The position numbers and the translations under genes were made by a program. The notes beneath the pieces were generated by a model. It had not been told where the DNA came from. It saw only the letters and a program-made list of their open reading frames with translations, and made no database searches. DNA of 64,000 nt, taken from the NCBI RefSeq assembly GCF_046098205.1, contig NZ_JBJURJ010000019.1:78585-142584 (forward strand). Direction: 5' to 3'. This DNA comes from Paenibacillus_AR mesotrionivorans (lineage in GTDB: Bacteria > Bacillota > Bacilli > Paenibacillales > NBRC-103111). How positions within the stretch are numbered: the stretch's first letter is position 1; each line of letters opens with the position of its first letter. Positions 44,499 to 53,569 of the stretch are shown in pieces.

Positions 44499-45461
44499 AT
44501 GAGAATTGATAACATGCCGTTAGATCCTACATATTTTGAAAACATTCAGCATGGCCAGCTTGATTTTCCCATTCAATACTATGTGGATGAGTTACATAAA
44601 TTCCTTCAGCATAGAGTGCCTCTGCACTGGCATTTTGAACCGGAGTTCTTTGTTGCCCGCGGAGGAACCGTTGTAGTTCAGGTGGGGCATCATCGAATTG
44701 AATTAGAAGCCAATGACGGCATCTTCATCAGTAGTAATACCCTGCATTCCTTTGAACAAAAAAATGAATCTTATGTTTGTGAATGCCCGAACATCGTTTT
44801 TTCCGGTGAGTTAATCGCTTCACATACCAGTGTCATCTATAAAAAATATGTCCTTCCATTTCTGGGTGACAAACATGTGCCATATGTCGTTTTACATGCT
44901 CAAGAAGCTTGGCATAACGAAATTCTAAAGAAGCTGGAGAGCATCTTTGCTCTGCTTCAGCAGCACGGTGCGGAAAGTTGGTACGGTTCATTTCCTGTTC
45001 TGGATTTCCAGACGGATTCATTCCTGGAGATTGGTTTCGAAATGCAGGTGCAAGGCCTTCTCAATCAAATATGGTTGTTATTGGTTCAGCATTGGCATGA
45101 GCTTCCTACCGTAACCACCGATAAACGGGAGCTGCAATATCAAGCGAGGCTTCAGAACATGATTGCCTTCATTCAAAAAAACTACATGAACCCTTTGACA
45201 CTCGAAGACATATCGGGTTCCTCGAATATCAGCAAAAGTGAGGCCTCCCGCTGTTTTCATTCGTATATGAAATGTTCACCTGTAGACTATCTATTGCAAT
45301 ACCGGATCGAAGCCGCGCAGCGTCTTCTGCTGGGGACTACCCGTTCGATCCAAGAGATCTGCGCGGAGTGTGGTTTTAATTCCCCCAGCTATTTTATCAG
45401 AATGTTTAAAAAGAAAGCCGGAGTAACGCCTGGAATATACCGAACGCAAAATTCAATTTAA
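44499..45461 (+). CDS. AraC-family transcriptional regulator with cupin
   Basis: A 320-residue regulator. The N-terminal cupin (LHWHFEPEFFVARGGTVVVQVG, NDGIFISSNTLHSF) probably binds a small sugar or derivative. The C-terminal double helix-turn-helix shows LTLEDISGSSNISKSEASRCFHSYM and IQEICAECGFNSPSYFIRMFKKKAG. It begins at 44499 after AAGGAG. Divergent from the MFS/DUF1349 operon, it is the likely regulator of it. It is the last backbone gene before the island boundary. Confidence 0.92.
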   Translation: MRIDNMPLDPTYFENIQHGQLDFPIQYYVDELHKFLQHRVPLHWHFEPEFFVARGGTVVVQVGHHRIELEANDGIFISSNTLHSFEQKNESYVCECPNIVFSGELIASHTSVIYKKYVLPFLGDKHVPYVVLHAQEAWHNEILKKLESIFALLQQHGAESWYGSFPVLDFQTDSFLEIGFEMQVQGLLNQIWLLLVQHWHELPTVTTDKRELQYQARLQNMIAFIQKNYMNPLTLEDISGSSNISKSEASRCFHSYMKCSPVDYLLQYRIEAAQRLLLGTTRSIQEICAECGFNSPSYFIRMFKKKAGVTPGIYRTQNSI

Positions 45462-45474
45462 TGCATGCAAAAGC

Positions 45475-45513
45475 AAAAAAGGGCTCCAGCGGAAACCGCT
45501 GAAACCCTTTTTT
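45475..45513. terminator. Bidirectional terminator at the island's left edge
   Basis: AAAAAAGGG..AGCGG/CCGCT..CCCTTTTTT ends the AraC gene. On the minus strand it follows the tRNA-Leu 3' remnant, so it was probably the original tRNA terminator before the island inserted. Confidence 0.85.
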
Positions 45514-45514
45514 G

Positions 45515-45538
45515 CATGTAGTGCGGTCGAGAGGACTC
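45515..45538. repeat. Left attachment repeat (24-bp tRNA-Leu 3' remnant)
   Basis: This is identical over 24 bp to 63457-63480. It comprises the last 17 bases of the tRNA-Leu gene plus seven flanking bases. Similarity to the tRNA stops abruptly at 45539. This is the footprint expected of an element integrating into a tRNA 3' end. Confidence 0.85.
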
Positions 45539-45563
45539 ATTACTCGCATCGCCTCTGACACAC

Positions 45564-45956
45564 TTAATCATTATTTGCCACAGTGTATATCTGCAGTCTG
45601 CCTAAATCCAATATAAATTGGCCCGGAATTAGAATATCCAAACCAATCAAACCATTAATCTGAGTATCTTCTCCGATGCGACCAAAATCTATGGGGAAAT
45701 TCTCCATCTGAAAGGATTGAAATTCGATTCCATGAATCTTTCGACGAACAGACGCTTCTCTGCCACCAATACCGGTCATAAATCGAAGCTGATCCCCTGG
45801 CTCATAACCATCGAACAAGCCTTGAACGGAATCAATCGAAAGAATAGATTCTGCGGCACCCGTATCAATGACAACATGCGGAATCAAAATGGACTTTTCG
45901 CCATGACGAATCACGATACTAGAAAATAACAGCCCATCTCGAAATTCAAGATTCAT
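45564..45956 (-). CDS. Retropepsin-like aspartic protease domain protein
   Basis: A 130-residue single-domain protein. The hallmark active-site sequence VVIDTGAAESIL and the later ILDLGRLQIY segment fit the retropepsin-like fold. At this length it would need to dimerise. No signal peptide is seen and the biological role is unknown. It overlaps by 11 bases the preceding small gene, so the two are a translational pair. It lies immediately inside the left attachment repeat. Confidence 0.7.
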   Translation of the reverse strand: MNLEFRDGLLFSSIVIRHGEKSILIPHVVIDTGAAESILSIDSVQGLFDGYEPGDQLRFMTGIGGREASVRRKIHGIEFQSFQMENFPIDFGRIGEDTQINGLIGLDILIPGQFILDLGRLQIYTVANND

Positions 45957-46203
45957 CTCTTGGAGTTCTCCTGACCATAGGCTTGTCCCGTACTTCTACA
46001 ATAATGGCTTTATTGGAGGTATGATACACAAAGCGCTCGTTTTTGGCAGAAAATAGCTCTTTCCATGCTTCCTTCGGATCCGGAATTGGCTTGATGACAG
46101 CCACTTCTTCCACATGGAGCTTATTGTCTTCGTAATGAGACTTTAGTTCCTCCACCAATACAAACTGATCAGGAAATAGTTCTCTAACCTCCGTCCAGAG
46201 CAT
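45946..46203 (-). CDS. Small protein paired with the retropepsin-like protein
   Basis: An 85-residue acidic/basic mixed protein of unknown function (MLWTEVRELFPDQFVLVEEL, EEVAVIKPIPDPKEAWKELF, VYHTSNKAIIVEV). A GGGAGG site nine bases upstream fixes the start at 46203. Its 3' end overlaps the protease-like gene, suggesting the two products act together. No catalytic motif is recognised. Confidence 0.65.
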   Translation of the reverse strand: MLWTEVRELFPDQFVLVEELKSHYEDNKLHVEEVAVIKPIPDPKEAWKELFSAKNERFVYHTSNKAIIVEVRDKPMVRRTPRDES

Positions 46204-46425
46204 CTTATATCGCCTCCCTGCTTTCATTTTAACATTTCTATGGTTGCTCTGAACACCCAAATCGTGTTCAATCATCTTCTACGAAAATGAGGTTATGATT
46301 TTCTACCACAATTTACAGGCATGAGCATAGTAAGGCGGAGAATCGCTCAAAACGCTTATGCTTCTGTAATTTAGGCTTCCTAAAACCTTTGCAAAAAGCC
46401 CACCTAACATGATGATAAGTAAAAT

Positions 46426-47007
46426 CTAAAATGGAACCTTGCCTAAAGTTGCTAGGTATTTTCTTGTAAATCTTGCATCTTTATTACTTCGCACTTGTTT
46501 TGAGATTTTACATACAGATGCAGTAACAGCTCCTCCAATAAGTGCTGTACCTAATACATCTTTATAATCTATTTTCCCATTAAAAATGAACCAAAATCCA
46601 AGTAAAAAACTGAATAAATTAGGTCCTAATTGAGCTAACTCATTTCTAATTTCAGATAGATTTCTATTCAGATGCTCAACAAAACTTTCATTGTAATTAT
46701 CATTTTCTAGTGATGTAATATATACATCTAGTTCATTATGGAACGAATTAATCATTGCTCTAAAATCCTTTTTGTTCCTTAGCTTAATAAGTGTATCCAA
46801 TGGAATATCTTCCAGATTAGTTGGTAAAACTAGGTTTATCGTTGATTTAGCAATGTTTATTCTATTTGCAGAGGACGATGGGTTTCTTTTTAAAAAAATA
46901 TTATATTTTTCCATTTCGTTACTATCAGTAATAGCAGAAGTATTATTATTTTCACCAATGATATTAGCTAATAAGGTCATATAAACATTGATTAATTCAT
47001 TGTTCAT
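46426..47007 (-). CDS. Hypothetical protein with C-terminal membrane segments
   Basis: A 193-residue protein of unknown function. The first ~120 residues are hydrophilic and Asn-rich. Two hydrophobic stretches follow (LFSFLLGFWFIFNG and VLGTALIGGAVTASVC), then a basic tail (RSNKDARFTRKYLATLG). It starts at 47007 after GAGGTG. Codon use is AT-rich like the neighbouring ABC-three-component-like operon. It may be a membrane accessory or an independent island gene; nothing supports a specific role. Confidence 0.55.
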   Translation of the reverse strand: MNNELINVYMTLLANIIGENNNTSAITDSNEMEKYNIFLKRNPSSSANRINIAKSTINLVLPTNLEDIPLDTLIKLRNKKDFRAMINSFHNELDVYITSLENDNYNESFVEHLNRNLSEIRNELAQLGPNLFSFLLGFWFIFNGKIDYKDVLGTALIGGAVTASVCKISKQVRSNKDARFTRKYLATLGKVPF

Positions 47008-47045
47008 TAAAACACCTCGACTAGTATCAGTAGCCAGCCCCTCAG

Positions 47046-47378
47046 CTAAAAAAATCTTTCGAACTCATATGTATATTTTTCCTGAAATAAGGTTGATAAA
47101 TGAGTATTTTTATCCCTAAATACATCAGCTATTCTTCGGGTGTAGAAAGTTTTGAAGTATCGTTCTGGTGCTCTCAATAAATTTTCAATTACAGAAAACG
47201 CATCTAATGATGCTCGGTAAGCCTCTTCCGGAGATGGATGATGAAATTCAAGAAGATCTGTTTCATCCAGTAATAGTTTAGATTGCAAACCCAAATTTAT
47301 CCTCTCGTTCATCGGAACAATTGGCTTTAATTTTCCAATATATATTAATGCAAACTTTAACCAATCTTCATTTTCCAC
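47046..47378 (-). CDS. Hypothetical protein, possibly truncated
   Basis: A 110-residue frame, largely helical (WLKFALIYIGKLKPIVPMNE, SPEEAYRASLDAFSVIENLLRAPERYF). The start codon would be GTG at 47378, with no clear ribosome binding site. The frame continues upstream for ten codons before a stop near 47407. A short second frame (47357-47542) overlaps it, so this may be the 3' remnant of a longer frameshifted gene. I do not recognise the family. Confidence 0.4.
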   Translation of the reverse strand: MENEDWLKFALIYIGKLKPIVPMNERINLGLQSKLLLDETDLLEFHHPSPEEAYRASLDAFSVIENLLRAPERYFKTFYTRRIADVFRDKNTHLSTLFQEKYTYEFERFF

Positions 47379-47929
47379 TTCGAAACTTGGGTATGGTGTT
47401 GAATACTAGCACTTTGATCTAGGGAGAGGTGAGTACTTTGAAAAAATTTTTTTACCAGCATCATATTTTTCGTAATAATGAAGTCCATATCAGAACAACA
47501 GGTATTGCTATCCTCCATTGACTTTTCCTTACCCTGTTTCATGTTTTATAATCTATGACTGAATAAAGAAGTAATGCGATTAGCAAGACCTACCTGCAAA
47601 GTCCGTGCAGGTGAAGTGTGCTTACAAAGAATATCTCGTTCCCAATGTAGACTTAATCAAATGTAAAAATCAGCGACAGCCTTAAACCAGAAATGAATTC
47701 CCAAATTTACGCTCGGTTGTCGAATGTTAGCTCAACGACTTAGCTGTCACTGAACCCTAAGTATGATATTTTTTAAAAAATCTTTGTATAACAAGATCCT
47801 TGTTCTTCATCAAAAACTATAAATAGGCTATTAACAATTCTATTCAAAGCATTATTGGAAGATTAAACCAAAATCGGATTAGATATGAGGATGTATTTAA
47901 ATTTTATTGTTAAATACAGACTATCTTTA
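47379..47929. other. Intergenic region with a short broken frame and inverted repeat
   Basis: AT-rich DNA without a credible gene. It holds a 61-codon minus-strand frame (47357-47542) that runs into the preceding one. It also holds an imperfect inverted repeat, CAGCGACAGC (47671-47680) with GCTGTCACTG (47743-47752). The repeat could be a remnant of an insertion element or a structured RNA; neither is supported further. Confidence 0.4.
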
Positions 47930-49840
47930 CTATGACTTTAACTTCAACAATTTTTCGCCTTCATTAATTGTTTGTTTAATAAAGCCTGATAACGATTTTG
48001 GATATTTACCTAATCCTGTTGTCAATATTATTTGGTAATCGGATGATTCTAGTTCAGAAATTCTATCCATACATTTATCTAAGTTATCTTTATCAATTCC
48101 CAAGTTTTCAGGTGTGTCAATCAGTAAAAATTGAGGAAATGGGATGCGACTATTTGCATCCAATGACATGGATAATAATGTCAGGAAATACAGAAAACGT
48201 TTAGGTACATTTGAACTGGCTTCTTTGTAGTAACCATCATTCAAAACAGGCATGTAATCATCATTAATTTCAGCATTTGTCACATCTTTTAAAGTTTTTG
48301 TCATAAAACCATTATATATTTTATTAAATCGTTTAACTTGGGCTTGTATTAATTTTTCAATGGCATCCTGTGTATTATTCACCTTTAGTTGGAGTGCATT
48401 ATAATCACTCTTTGCTTTATTGAAATCTCTTTCGATTACCTCATACTTTTCGATTATTTTAATCCTATTTTCACTGTCTTGAATAGTATTTCTTAATCGA
48501 TAAACACGTTCATTAAGCTGAAGTAATTCTTGATTGTTAGCATTCGTATGCTGTTCAGCTTCTTTCAATTGACTATGAACGCTTTCCAAGTATAAGTGGG
48601 TTTGTTTAATGCTTTCTTGTATTGATGTTATTTCTTTGCCACACGAATTTATAGCTACTTCAATGGTTTCGACTGATTTTTGCTTTGAGCGTAAAATCTC
48701 AATGTACTCCTGTGAATTATAAAAAAATCGTTCAATTTGACCATCTTGAATCTCGGCTCCACATAAGCAATGCCCACTTACCCGTTCAACTTTATTAAAG
48801 CAACAAGGACATTGATCTGGAGAAAAGAGATGTAGGGTATTGTGTGAAAAGATTATTTTGTTAATATGGGAAACTTCTCTTATCAGTTCTTCCTTTAAAT
48901 CAATTAAGTCACGCTGTTCAAATGAAACGTTACTTAAATGTGATTGTAACTCTGCGAGTTCACTCTCTTTAAAAACCAAATCTTGACGAAGTTGTTGAAT
49001 TTGCTGCTCAAATTTTGAAGAATCTGACTTGCGATTTTTAACTTCATTTCGTATAAGCTGAACTCGTTGCAATTCCAGCTTATCTTCTGTCAATTTTCTT
49101 AACAGTTCACTGGATGGAGAACTGTCGATATCATATCCCATTTCAGTAGCAAGAACACCGAAGTTATGAAACAATATTTTCTTTGCATCTCTTTGCTTTT
49201 CTAGTTCACGTAATTTCCCCAGCATAGCATAAAAATCAGAAAAACGATGACCGACTAATAATTCGAAAATTACTTTACGTATATGGGTTGAGTCCGAAAT
49301 GAAATTGTTATCGGACTTATGCTCTTTGTATATTTTCCTCGGTTCAGTTACTTGGTCATAATGAATAAGACGGAACAAATCAGTAAAATTAACTTTAAAA
49401 TGAGACGTACCTTGCCAAACATCAACGACTTCAATATTTAGCTTTTGGAGTAGCCAATCCGAATATGTTGATTGACCATCAGGCATGTGTTGCCTATTCA
49501 AATAAAACGATTCTTCTTCGCCATTCTTATCCTGGACTATAATCATGTTATTCTGCTTTTGCCCAAAATATCGTTTAATCAGATATGGTTCGTAATTAAA
49601 TTCAATTTCAAGCAAAACAAAATTATTAGTATCATTTTTAACTTCAAAATGGACTTCTTCCTTAGAAAAATTAAACATGTGAACGTAATCACCAAGCGCA
49701 TAACATATCAAGGCGCTAAATGTTGATTTTCCTCCACCGTTTCCAGCCTCTATAATATTAACGCCATCCGTTAGAGGTGGGGAACTATACGTATATTTAT
49801 CACCATTATAATGTACTCGGTTAATTTTCAATCTTCCCAT
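47930..49840 (-). CDS. ABC ATPase with zinc hook (ABC-three-component-like)
   Basis: A 636-residue SMC/Rad50-like ATPase. Walker A is AGNGGGKSTF near residue 35. Long coiled-coil arms flank a central zinc-hook-like CPCC..CLCG motif. Walker B is FLLIDTPENLG near the C-terminus. No recognisable LSGGE signature is visible. It overlaps the 3' end of the upstream gene and is the third gene of a tight three-gene operon. By family knowledge, such ATPases in ABC-three-component systems act as sensors or switches controlling an associated effector in conflict with phages. Placement in that class rests on domain layout and gene order. Confidence 0.75.
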   Translation of the reverse strand: MGRLKINRVHYNGDKYTYSSPPLTDGVNIIEAGNGGGKSTFSALICYALGDYVHMFNFSKEEVHFEVKNDTNNFVLLEIEFNYEPYLIKRYFGQKQNNMIIVQDKNGEEESFYLNRQHMPDGQSTYSDWLLQKLNIEVVDVWQGTSHFKVNFTDLFRLIHYDQVTEPRKIYKEHKSDNNFISDSTHIRKVIFELLVGHRFSDFYAMLGKLRELEKQRDAKKILFHNFGVLATEMGYDIDSSPSSELLRKLTEDKLELQRVQLIRNEVKNRKSDSSKFEQQIQQLRQDLVFKESELAELQSHLSNVSFEQRDLIDLKEELIREVSHINKIIFSHNTLHLFSPDQCPCCFNKVERVSGHCLCGAEIQDGQIERFFYNSQEYIEILRSKQKSVETIEVAINSCGKEITSIQESIKQTHLYLESVHSQLKEAEQHTNANNQELLQLNERVYRLRNTIQDSENRIKIIEKYEVIERDFNKAKSDYNALQLKVNNTQDAIEKLIQAQVKRFNKIYNGFMTKTLKDVTNAEINDDYMPVLNDGYYKEASSNVPKRFLYFLTLLSMSLDANSRIPFPQFLLIDTPENLGIDKDNLDKCMDRISELESSDYQIILTTGLGKYPKSLSGFIKQTINEGEKLLKLKS

Positions 49841-50367
49841 ATATGAACACCTCTTTTGCGAAACAATTCATCGAGTAATGAATCAGTTTTCATAGTTCTT
49901 ATGTGTGAAAAAATAGATTTAAATTGCTTACTGTGTTCTCGCTCCATTCGGAATAATTCTGAAGAAGTGAATTCTTTCGGAAGATTTTCATTACAAAGCC
50001 ATACATCAAATGATTTTCTGGTATCATTTTTGTTCATGAAGAGAATACCCTTTTGTTGAAGCGCATAAAACAAGGAGCCAGTCCAATTTAATCGCAATCG
50101 ACTTTTTAAATAAGTTTCCTTTAGGTAATTTCTATCAATGGGTGAAGCATAACTATCCCTCGCTTTATTACTAGCCACGATAGAAAATAAAGAGTGATTG
50201 GACAAAAAAGGTATAAGATAATTTAACTTTGACCATTCCTGGAATCTTTTACTTTCACTTGTGCAGCCTAACGTATGCAAGAAAATTATCGTATTATATG
50301 CAAAATAATAATAATCATCTTCTGCACTAAACATCATTCTTTTTTTTACGTTTATATTAACACTCAT
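49828..50367 (-). CDS. Putative middle component of ABC-three-component system
   Basis: A 179-residue protein without catalytic motifs, helical with charged surfaces (FAYNTIIFLHTLGCTSESKRFQEWSKL, YLIPFLSNHSLF, RLRLNWTGSLFYALQQKGILFMN). Small proteins of this size and position bridge the ATPase and effector in ABC-three-component systems. The start at 50367 is preferred over an upstream TTG; AGGAGG overlaps the stop codon of the preceding gene, giving coupled translation. The last 13 bases overlap the ATPase gene. Assignment is by context and general resemblance, not by a diagnostic motif. Confidence 0.55.
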   Translation of the reverse strand: MSVNINVKKRMMFSAEDDYYYFAYNTIIFLHTLGCTSESKRFQEWSKLNYLIPFLSNHSLFSIVASNKARDSYASPIDRNYLKETYLKSRLRLNWTGSLFYALQQKGILFMNKNDTRKSFDVWLCNENLPKEFTSSELFRMEREHSKQFKSIFSHIRTMKTDSLLDELFRKRGVHIWED

Positions 50368-50374
50368 TGCACAC

Positions 50375-51610
50375 TTAATTCCTCCTATCAAAAGCTAAAT
50401 AGCATGAGTTAATTAATTCATAAATGGTGTCACGAACAGCATTTTCACTTTGGAAAGGGTATCGATAATCTTTACCCCAATCTCCTAGATGCGCCGCGGC
50501 TACACGTACCAACATATCTATCCAATCGTCAACGACAGGAGGTTCAACCGTTGATTGACGTGTTTGCTTATACACAACTCGTAAAAGTTGTTCTTCACAA
50601 GCTTCAAACACACGATAAAGATATGCACCACGTTCTTGTGGTTGAACTCTAAGTAACTGTTTTTCAATAGAGCCAATTTTTCGTGCAAATATCTCGAAAG
50701 TGGTTTCATCATAATCAGGGGATACAGCTTTAATCTTATCGTTGATATTACGAACATCAAATGGCTTTTCCATCGACTCCCAATCTTCGTAACAAGGGTC
50801 TAGTGGTTTTGTAGATGCTACATTATTACCTATTTCTAGGAACTTCGTTTTCACTGTATCTGTATTAATCAATCGATGAAAGGGGTCTTTATACGCTTGT
50901 CGTTTTTCAAGTTCTTTATCAAGTGCATCAATAATATACTGTTCTTTTCCAGAAACCGATACGGTATTATATAAACGACAACTTTTAACTTTCAGAAGTA
51001 AAGCTTCTTCAAGTTGATTTTCATCTTCCTGGTTAAATTTCCAGTCTATACGTTCAAGGAATTGAATCCACATATCATCCGTATACTTCTCAATTAAATC
51101 TAAATATCCAGTCTCATTTTTTCCAAGATATTGCTTTTTATAATCATCAATTAATATGCATTTTATAAAAGGAAGTACTTCTTGATATTTTTTCTCTATC
51201 AATAAATTCATAAGGAGAACGTTTTCGGGTAATTCTAATTGGTTATCTTTAAGTAATTTAGTTGTACGTTCGTTCGTAATGCCAGTATTCGTATAAAACC
51301 CATAACGAATATGCTTTCCAATGTGTAAAGATACATCTAAAAAGCTTACTAAACTATTCTTTACTTCATCAGAGTTTATTGAGAAACATTTCGATTCATA
51401 GCTTTTATCACTTTCCAAATATTCACTGCTTTCACCATTTCCGTCATTAGTATTCATATAAACATCTTCAATATATTCACAAGCCACAAGTACAGATATG
51501 TTAGGTGATTTTTCAAGTTCCTCAAATATTAATTGGATTGCTCTAAGACGTTGTAACCTTTCCCCTTTACTTTGTTCACCCACTGTCCTACTAATAATAT
51601 TTCTCTCCAT
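50375..51610 (-). CDS. Putative nuclease effector of ABC-three-component system
   Basis: A 411-residue protein, first gene of the operon. The N-terminal ~120 residues show a pattern like Cap4/DUF4297-type nucleases of the PD-(D/E)xK fold: a leading helix (RLQRLRAIQLIFEEL), acidic residues in VACEYIEDVYM, an ExK in SYESKCFS, and a strand ending FYTNT. The C-terminal third (LLRVVYKQTRQ, VRDTIYELINSCYLAFDRRN) would be the adaptor region that contacts the ATPase. The inferred role is nucleic-acid cleavage triggered on infection. Both the nuclease call and the class are inferences from motif pattern and operon context. Confidence 0.55.
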   Translation of the reverse strand: MERNIISRTVGEQSKGERLQRLRAIQLIFEELEKSPNISVLVACEYIEDVYMNTNDGNGESSEYLESDKSYESKCFSINSDEVKNSLVSFLDVSLHIGKHIRYGFYTNTGITNERTTKLLKDNQLELPENVLLMNLLIEKKYQEVLPFIKCILIDDYKKQYLGKNETGYLDLIEKYTDDMWIQFLERIDWKFNQEDENQLEEALLLKVKSCRLYNTVSVSGKEQYIIDALDKELEKRQAYKDPFHRLINTDTVKTKFLEIGNNVASTKPLDPCYEDWESMEKPFDVRNINDKIKAVSPDYDETTFEIFARKIGSIEKQLLRVQPQERGAYLYRVFEACEEQLLRVVYKQTRQSTVEPPVVDDWIDMLVRVAAAHLGDWGKDYRYPFQSENAVRDTIYELINSCYLAFDRRN

Positions 51611-51774
51611 AGGCTTCCATCCTTATAATTATGAATCTTATGCACTATGGATATTTTCGACACTTTTCTCCTTTCTCCTCCTTTTTGTCCGTAATTATGG
51701 ATATAACGGAATATATATCCGAAAAATGAGAACTTTTGTTCTTATTTTATCATTTACATCAGACAATATCCACT

Positions 51775-51825
51775 AAATAAAATAGAAAAGCACTCGTGAT
51801 GTCACATTTAAACGAGTGCTTTTCT
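51775..51825 (-). terminator. Terminator of the SIR2-HerA operon
   Basis: AGAAAAGCACTCGT (51784-51797) and ACGAGTGCTTTTCT (51812-51825) form a 14-bp perfect stem. It is followed on the minus strand by ATTTTATTTAG. It separates the SIR2-HerA operon from the three-component operon. Confidence 0.88.
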
Positions 51826-51847
51826 ATACATAAATATATAAGATAGA

Positions 51848-53551
51848 TTAAATTTTAGATTGCTTTCGCATTGATTCTACAGCACTTACAATTACATCAG
51901 GAACTATTCCCTCTGACCACCTATCCCAAAACTTAACTGTTGCACTATCGGGTTTCTGAGTAGGTTCAGCAATTTTAACTCTGCTTGGCAACAGACTAGC
52001 ATCACCTACTACCAAGGCTTCTCCAATATCTAAAATTGGCAAAAGTTCAGCATAGTTCCCTAAACTATCTGGAAGTAGCTTTTTCACAACATTCTGATCA
52101 TCTGCATTAGTTAAGCGCATAGCAATAAAATTACTACTCTGACTAAGTACTGTTCGATTTACCTCTGAAGGTCTTTGAGAAATAACGACCAGACCAACAC
52201 CGTATTTTCTTCCTTCTTTAGCAATTCGCTCAAAACTCAACAAACTTGAAGCTTCTACTCCTTGTTGTACATTTGCAGGAATATATAGATGGGCTTCATC
52301 ACAAAACAAAGCAATTGGGTGTATTTTATTTTTATCTACCCATTGCTGTATAGAAAACACAACTCTAGCAATTAGAGAAACCATTAGTGGCAAAATATCA
52401 GAGGGCACTTCAGAGAAGTTTATAATTTTTACACCGCCTCCTTGTGAAGCAGGTGACATCAATTCCTTACACAGTAAATTCATATAATCATATGATAGTA
52501 GCGCAGGATCGCTTGAAAACATAAAGTTTAAACGTTTATCTTGTATTTTTGCCGAAAGCCTTTGAATAAATCTTGATAATTTACCGTAGAATTCTCCTTG
52601 TTTTTCTTTATTATTTGCTCCAGGTACCATTTGAGTGTCTAAATCCTCTAAATATTTAATCAGATTATTAATTTTATATGGAACAGGAGTATCTATCGTT
52701 AGATTATCAAGTAGAAATAGTTTGTCATATTCCTTTAATTGCATTTCTTTTTCTTGTAAAACAGATCTACTAAATATCATTGCTTGATTAGGCGCGTTAT
52801 TATCGCTACGATCAAGCATCAATGATAGCATTTCATCATAGGTTAGCAGCCAATAGGGTAAAAACATAATACCATCTTTAACGGTATCTGATGGACCTGC
52901 AACTTTATAATGTTGGATTCCTTTTCCAGCTATAGGAGCATATTCACCATGAATATCGAATAGAATGGCATCTGATGATTCAAGTTTAGCGATCTGTTCG
53001 ACCAAAGAAGCAACCGTATATGATTTACCCGAACCAGTACTTCCTGCAATAACAGCATGTCGTTGGAACAATTTATTCCCGTCCAACCAGGCTTTCGCAT
53101 TATCATTAAGTGTATAGGTTCCAATAAATAAAGGATTATCAGCATTTGCTGTGCTCTGAGATATCACTCCCATAAAGCTTGTTAATGTACTATCATCCAT
53201 AATAAAACAATCAGCATCTATTTCTGGTACCGATTCCAGTGTACGTTTAAACTGATTAGAGACACTACCAATCTTATCAAAGAATGTACCTATTAAAGTT
53301 ATTTTAACAATATCATTAGAACATGGATGTTCATCCTGGTCATCTTCCACATCCTCATCAAATTTACGCATTATTTTTACAACCAGTCCAATTAAGTGCT
53401 GACCACGTTTAGAAGCACGAATAACAACTAAATGATTCACTTGTAGTTTTGAGAGCATATCACTTTTATTGACCTTGACAACAACTGAAGCCGTATCTAC
53501 ACTTTGTACTTTTCCAACAGATTGCTCATCTTGAAGTTCAAAAATGGCCAT
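51848..53551 (-). CDS. HerA-like ATPase of SIR2-HerA defence system
   Basis: A 567-residue hexameric-type translocase ATPase. An N-terminal HAS-barrel (SVGKVQSVDTASVVVKV, NHLVVIRASKRGQHLIGLV) precedes the FtsK/HerA core. Walker A is GSTGSGKS (170-177), with FDIHGEYA nearby. Walker B is ALFCDEAHLYIP, and sensor I lies in VVISQRPSEVN. It starts at 53551 after GGAGTG, 18 bp after the SIR2 gene. In characterised SIR2-HerA systems the ATPase assembles with SIR2 into a large complex that depletes NAD and/or degrades DNA during phage infection. Confidence 0.9.
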   Translation of the reverse strand: MAIFELQDEQSVGKVQSVDTASVVVKVNKSDMLSKLQVNHLVVIRASKRGQHLIGLVVKIMRKFDEDVEDDQDEHPCSNDIVKITLIGTFFDKIGSVSNQFKRTLESVPEIDADCFIMDDSTLTSFMGVISQSTANADNPLFIGTYTLNDNAKAWLDGNKLFQRHAVIAGSTGSGKSYTVASLVEQIAKLESSDAILFDIHGEYAPIAGKGIQHYKVAGPSDTVKDGIMFLPYWLLTYDEMLSLMLDRSDNNAPNQAMIFSRSVLQEKEMQLKEYDKLFLLDNLTIDTPVPYKINNLIKYLEDLDTQMVPGANNKEKQGEFYGKLSRFIQRLSAKIQDKRLNFMFSSDPALLSYDYMNLLCKELMSPASQGGGVKIINFSEVPSDILPLMVSLIARVVFSIQQWVDKNKIHPIALFCDEAHLYIPANVQQGVEASSLLSFERIAKEGRKYGVGLVVISQRPSEVNRTVLSQSSNFIAMRLTNADDQNVVKKLLPDSLGNYAELLPILDIGEALVVGDASLLPSRVKIAEPTQKPDSATVKFWDRWSEGIVPDVIVSAVESMRKQSKI

Positions 53552-53569
53552 TTATATCACTCCATAATA

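Noticed and set aside
45515..45538. Functional tRNA at the left boundary
   Set aside because: Only the last 17 bases of tRNA-Leu are present; no acceptor 5' strand, D arm or anticodon arm follows.
47671..47752. Insertion sequence ends
   Set aside because: The 10-bp arms have a mismatch, only about 60 bp lies between them, and no transposase or target duplication is seen.
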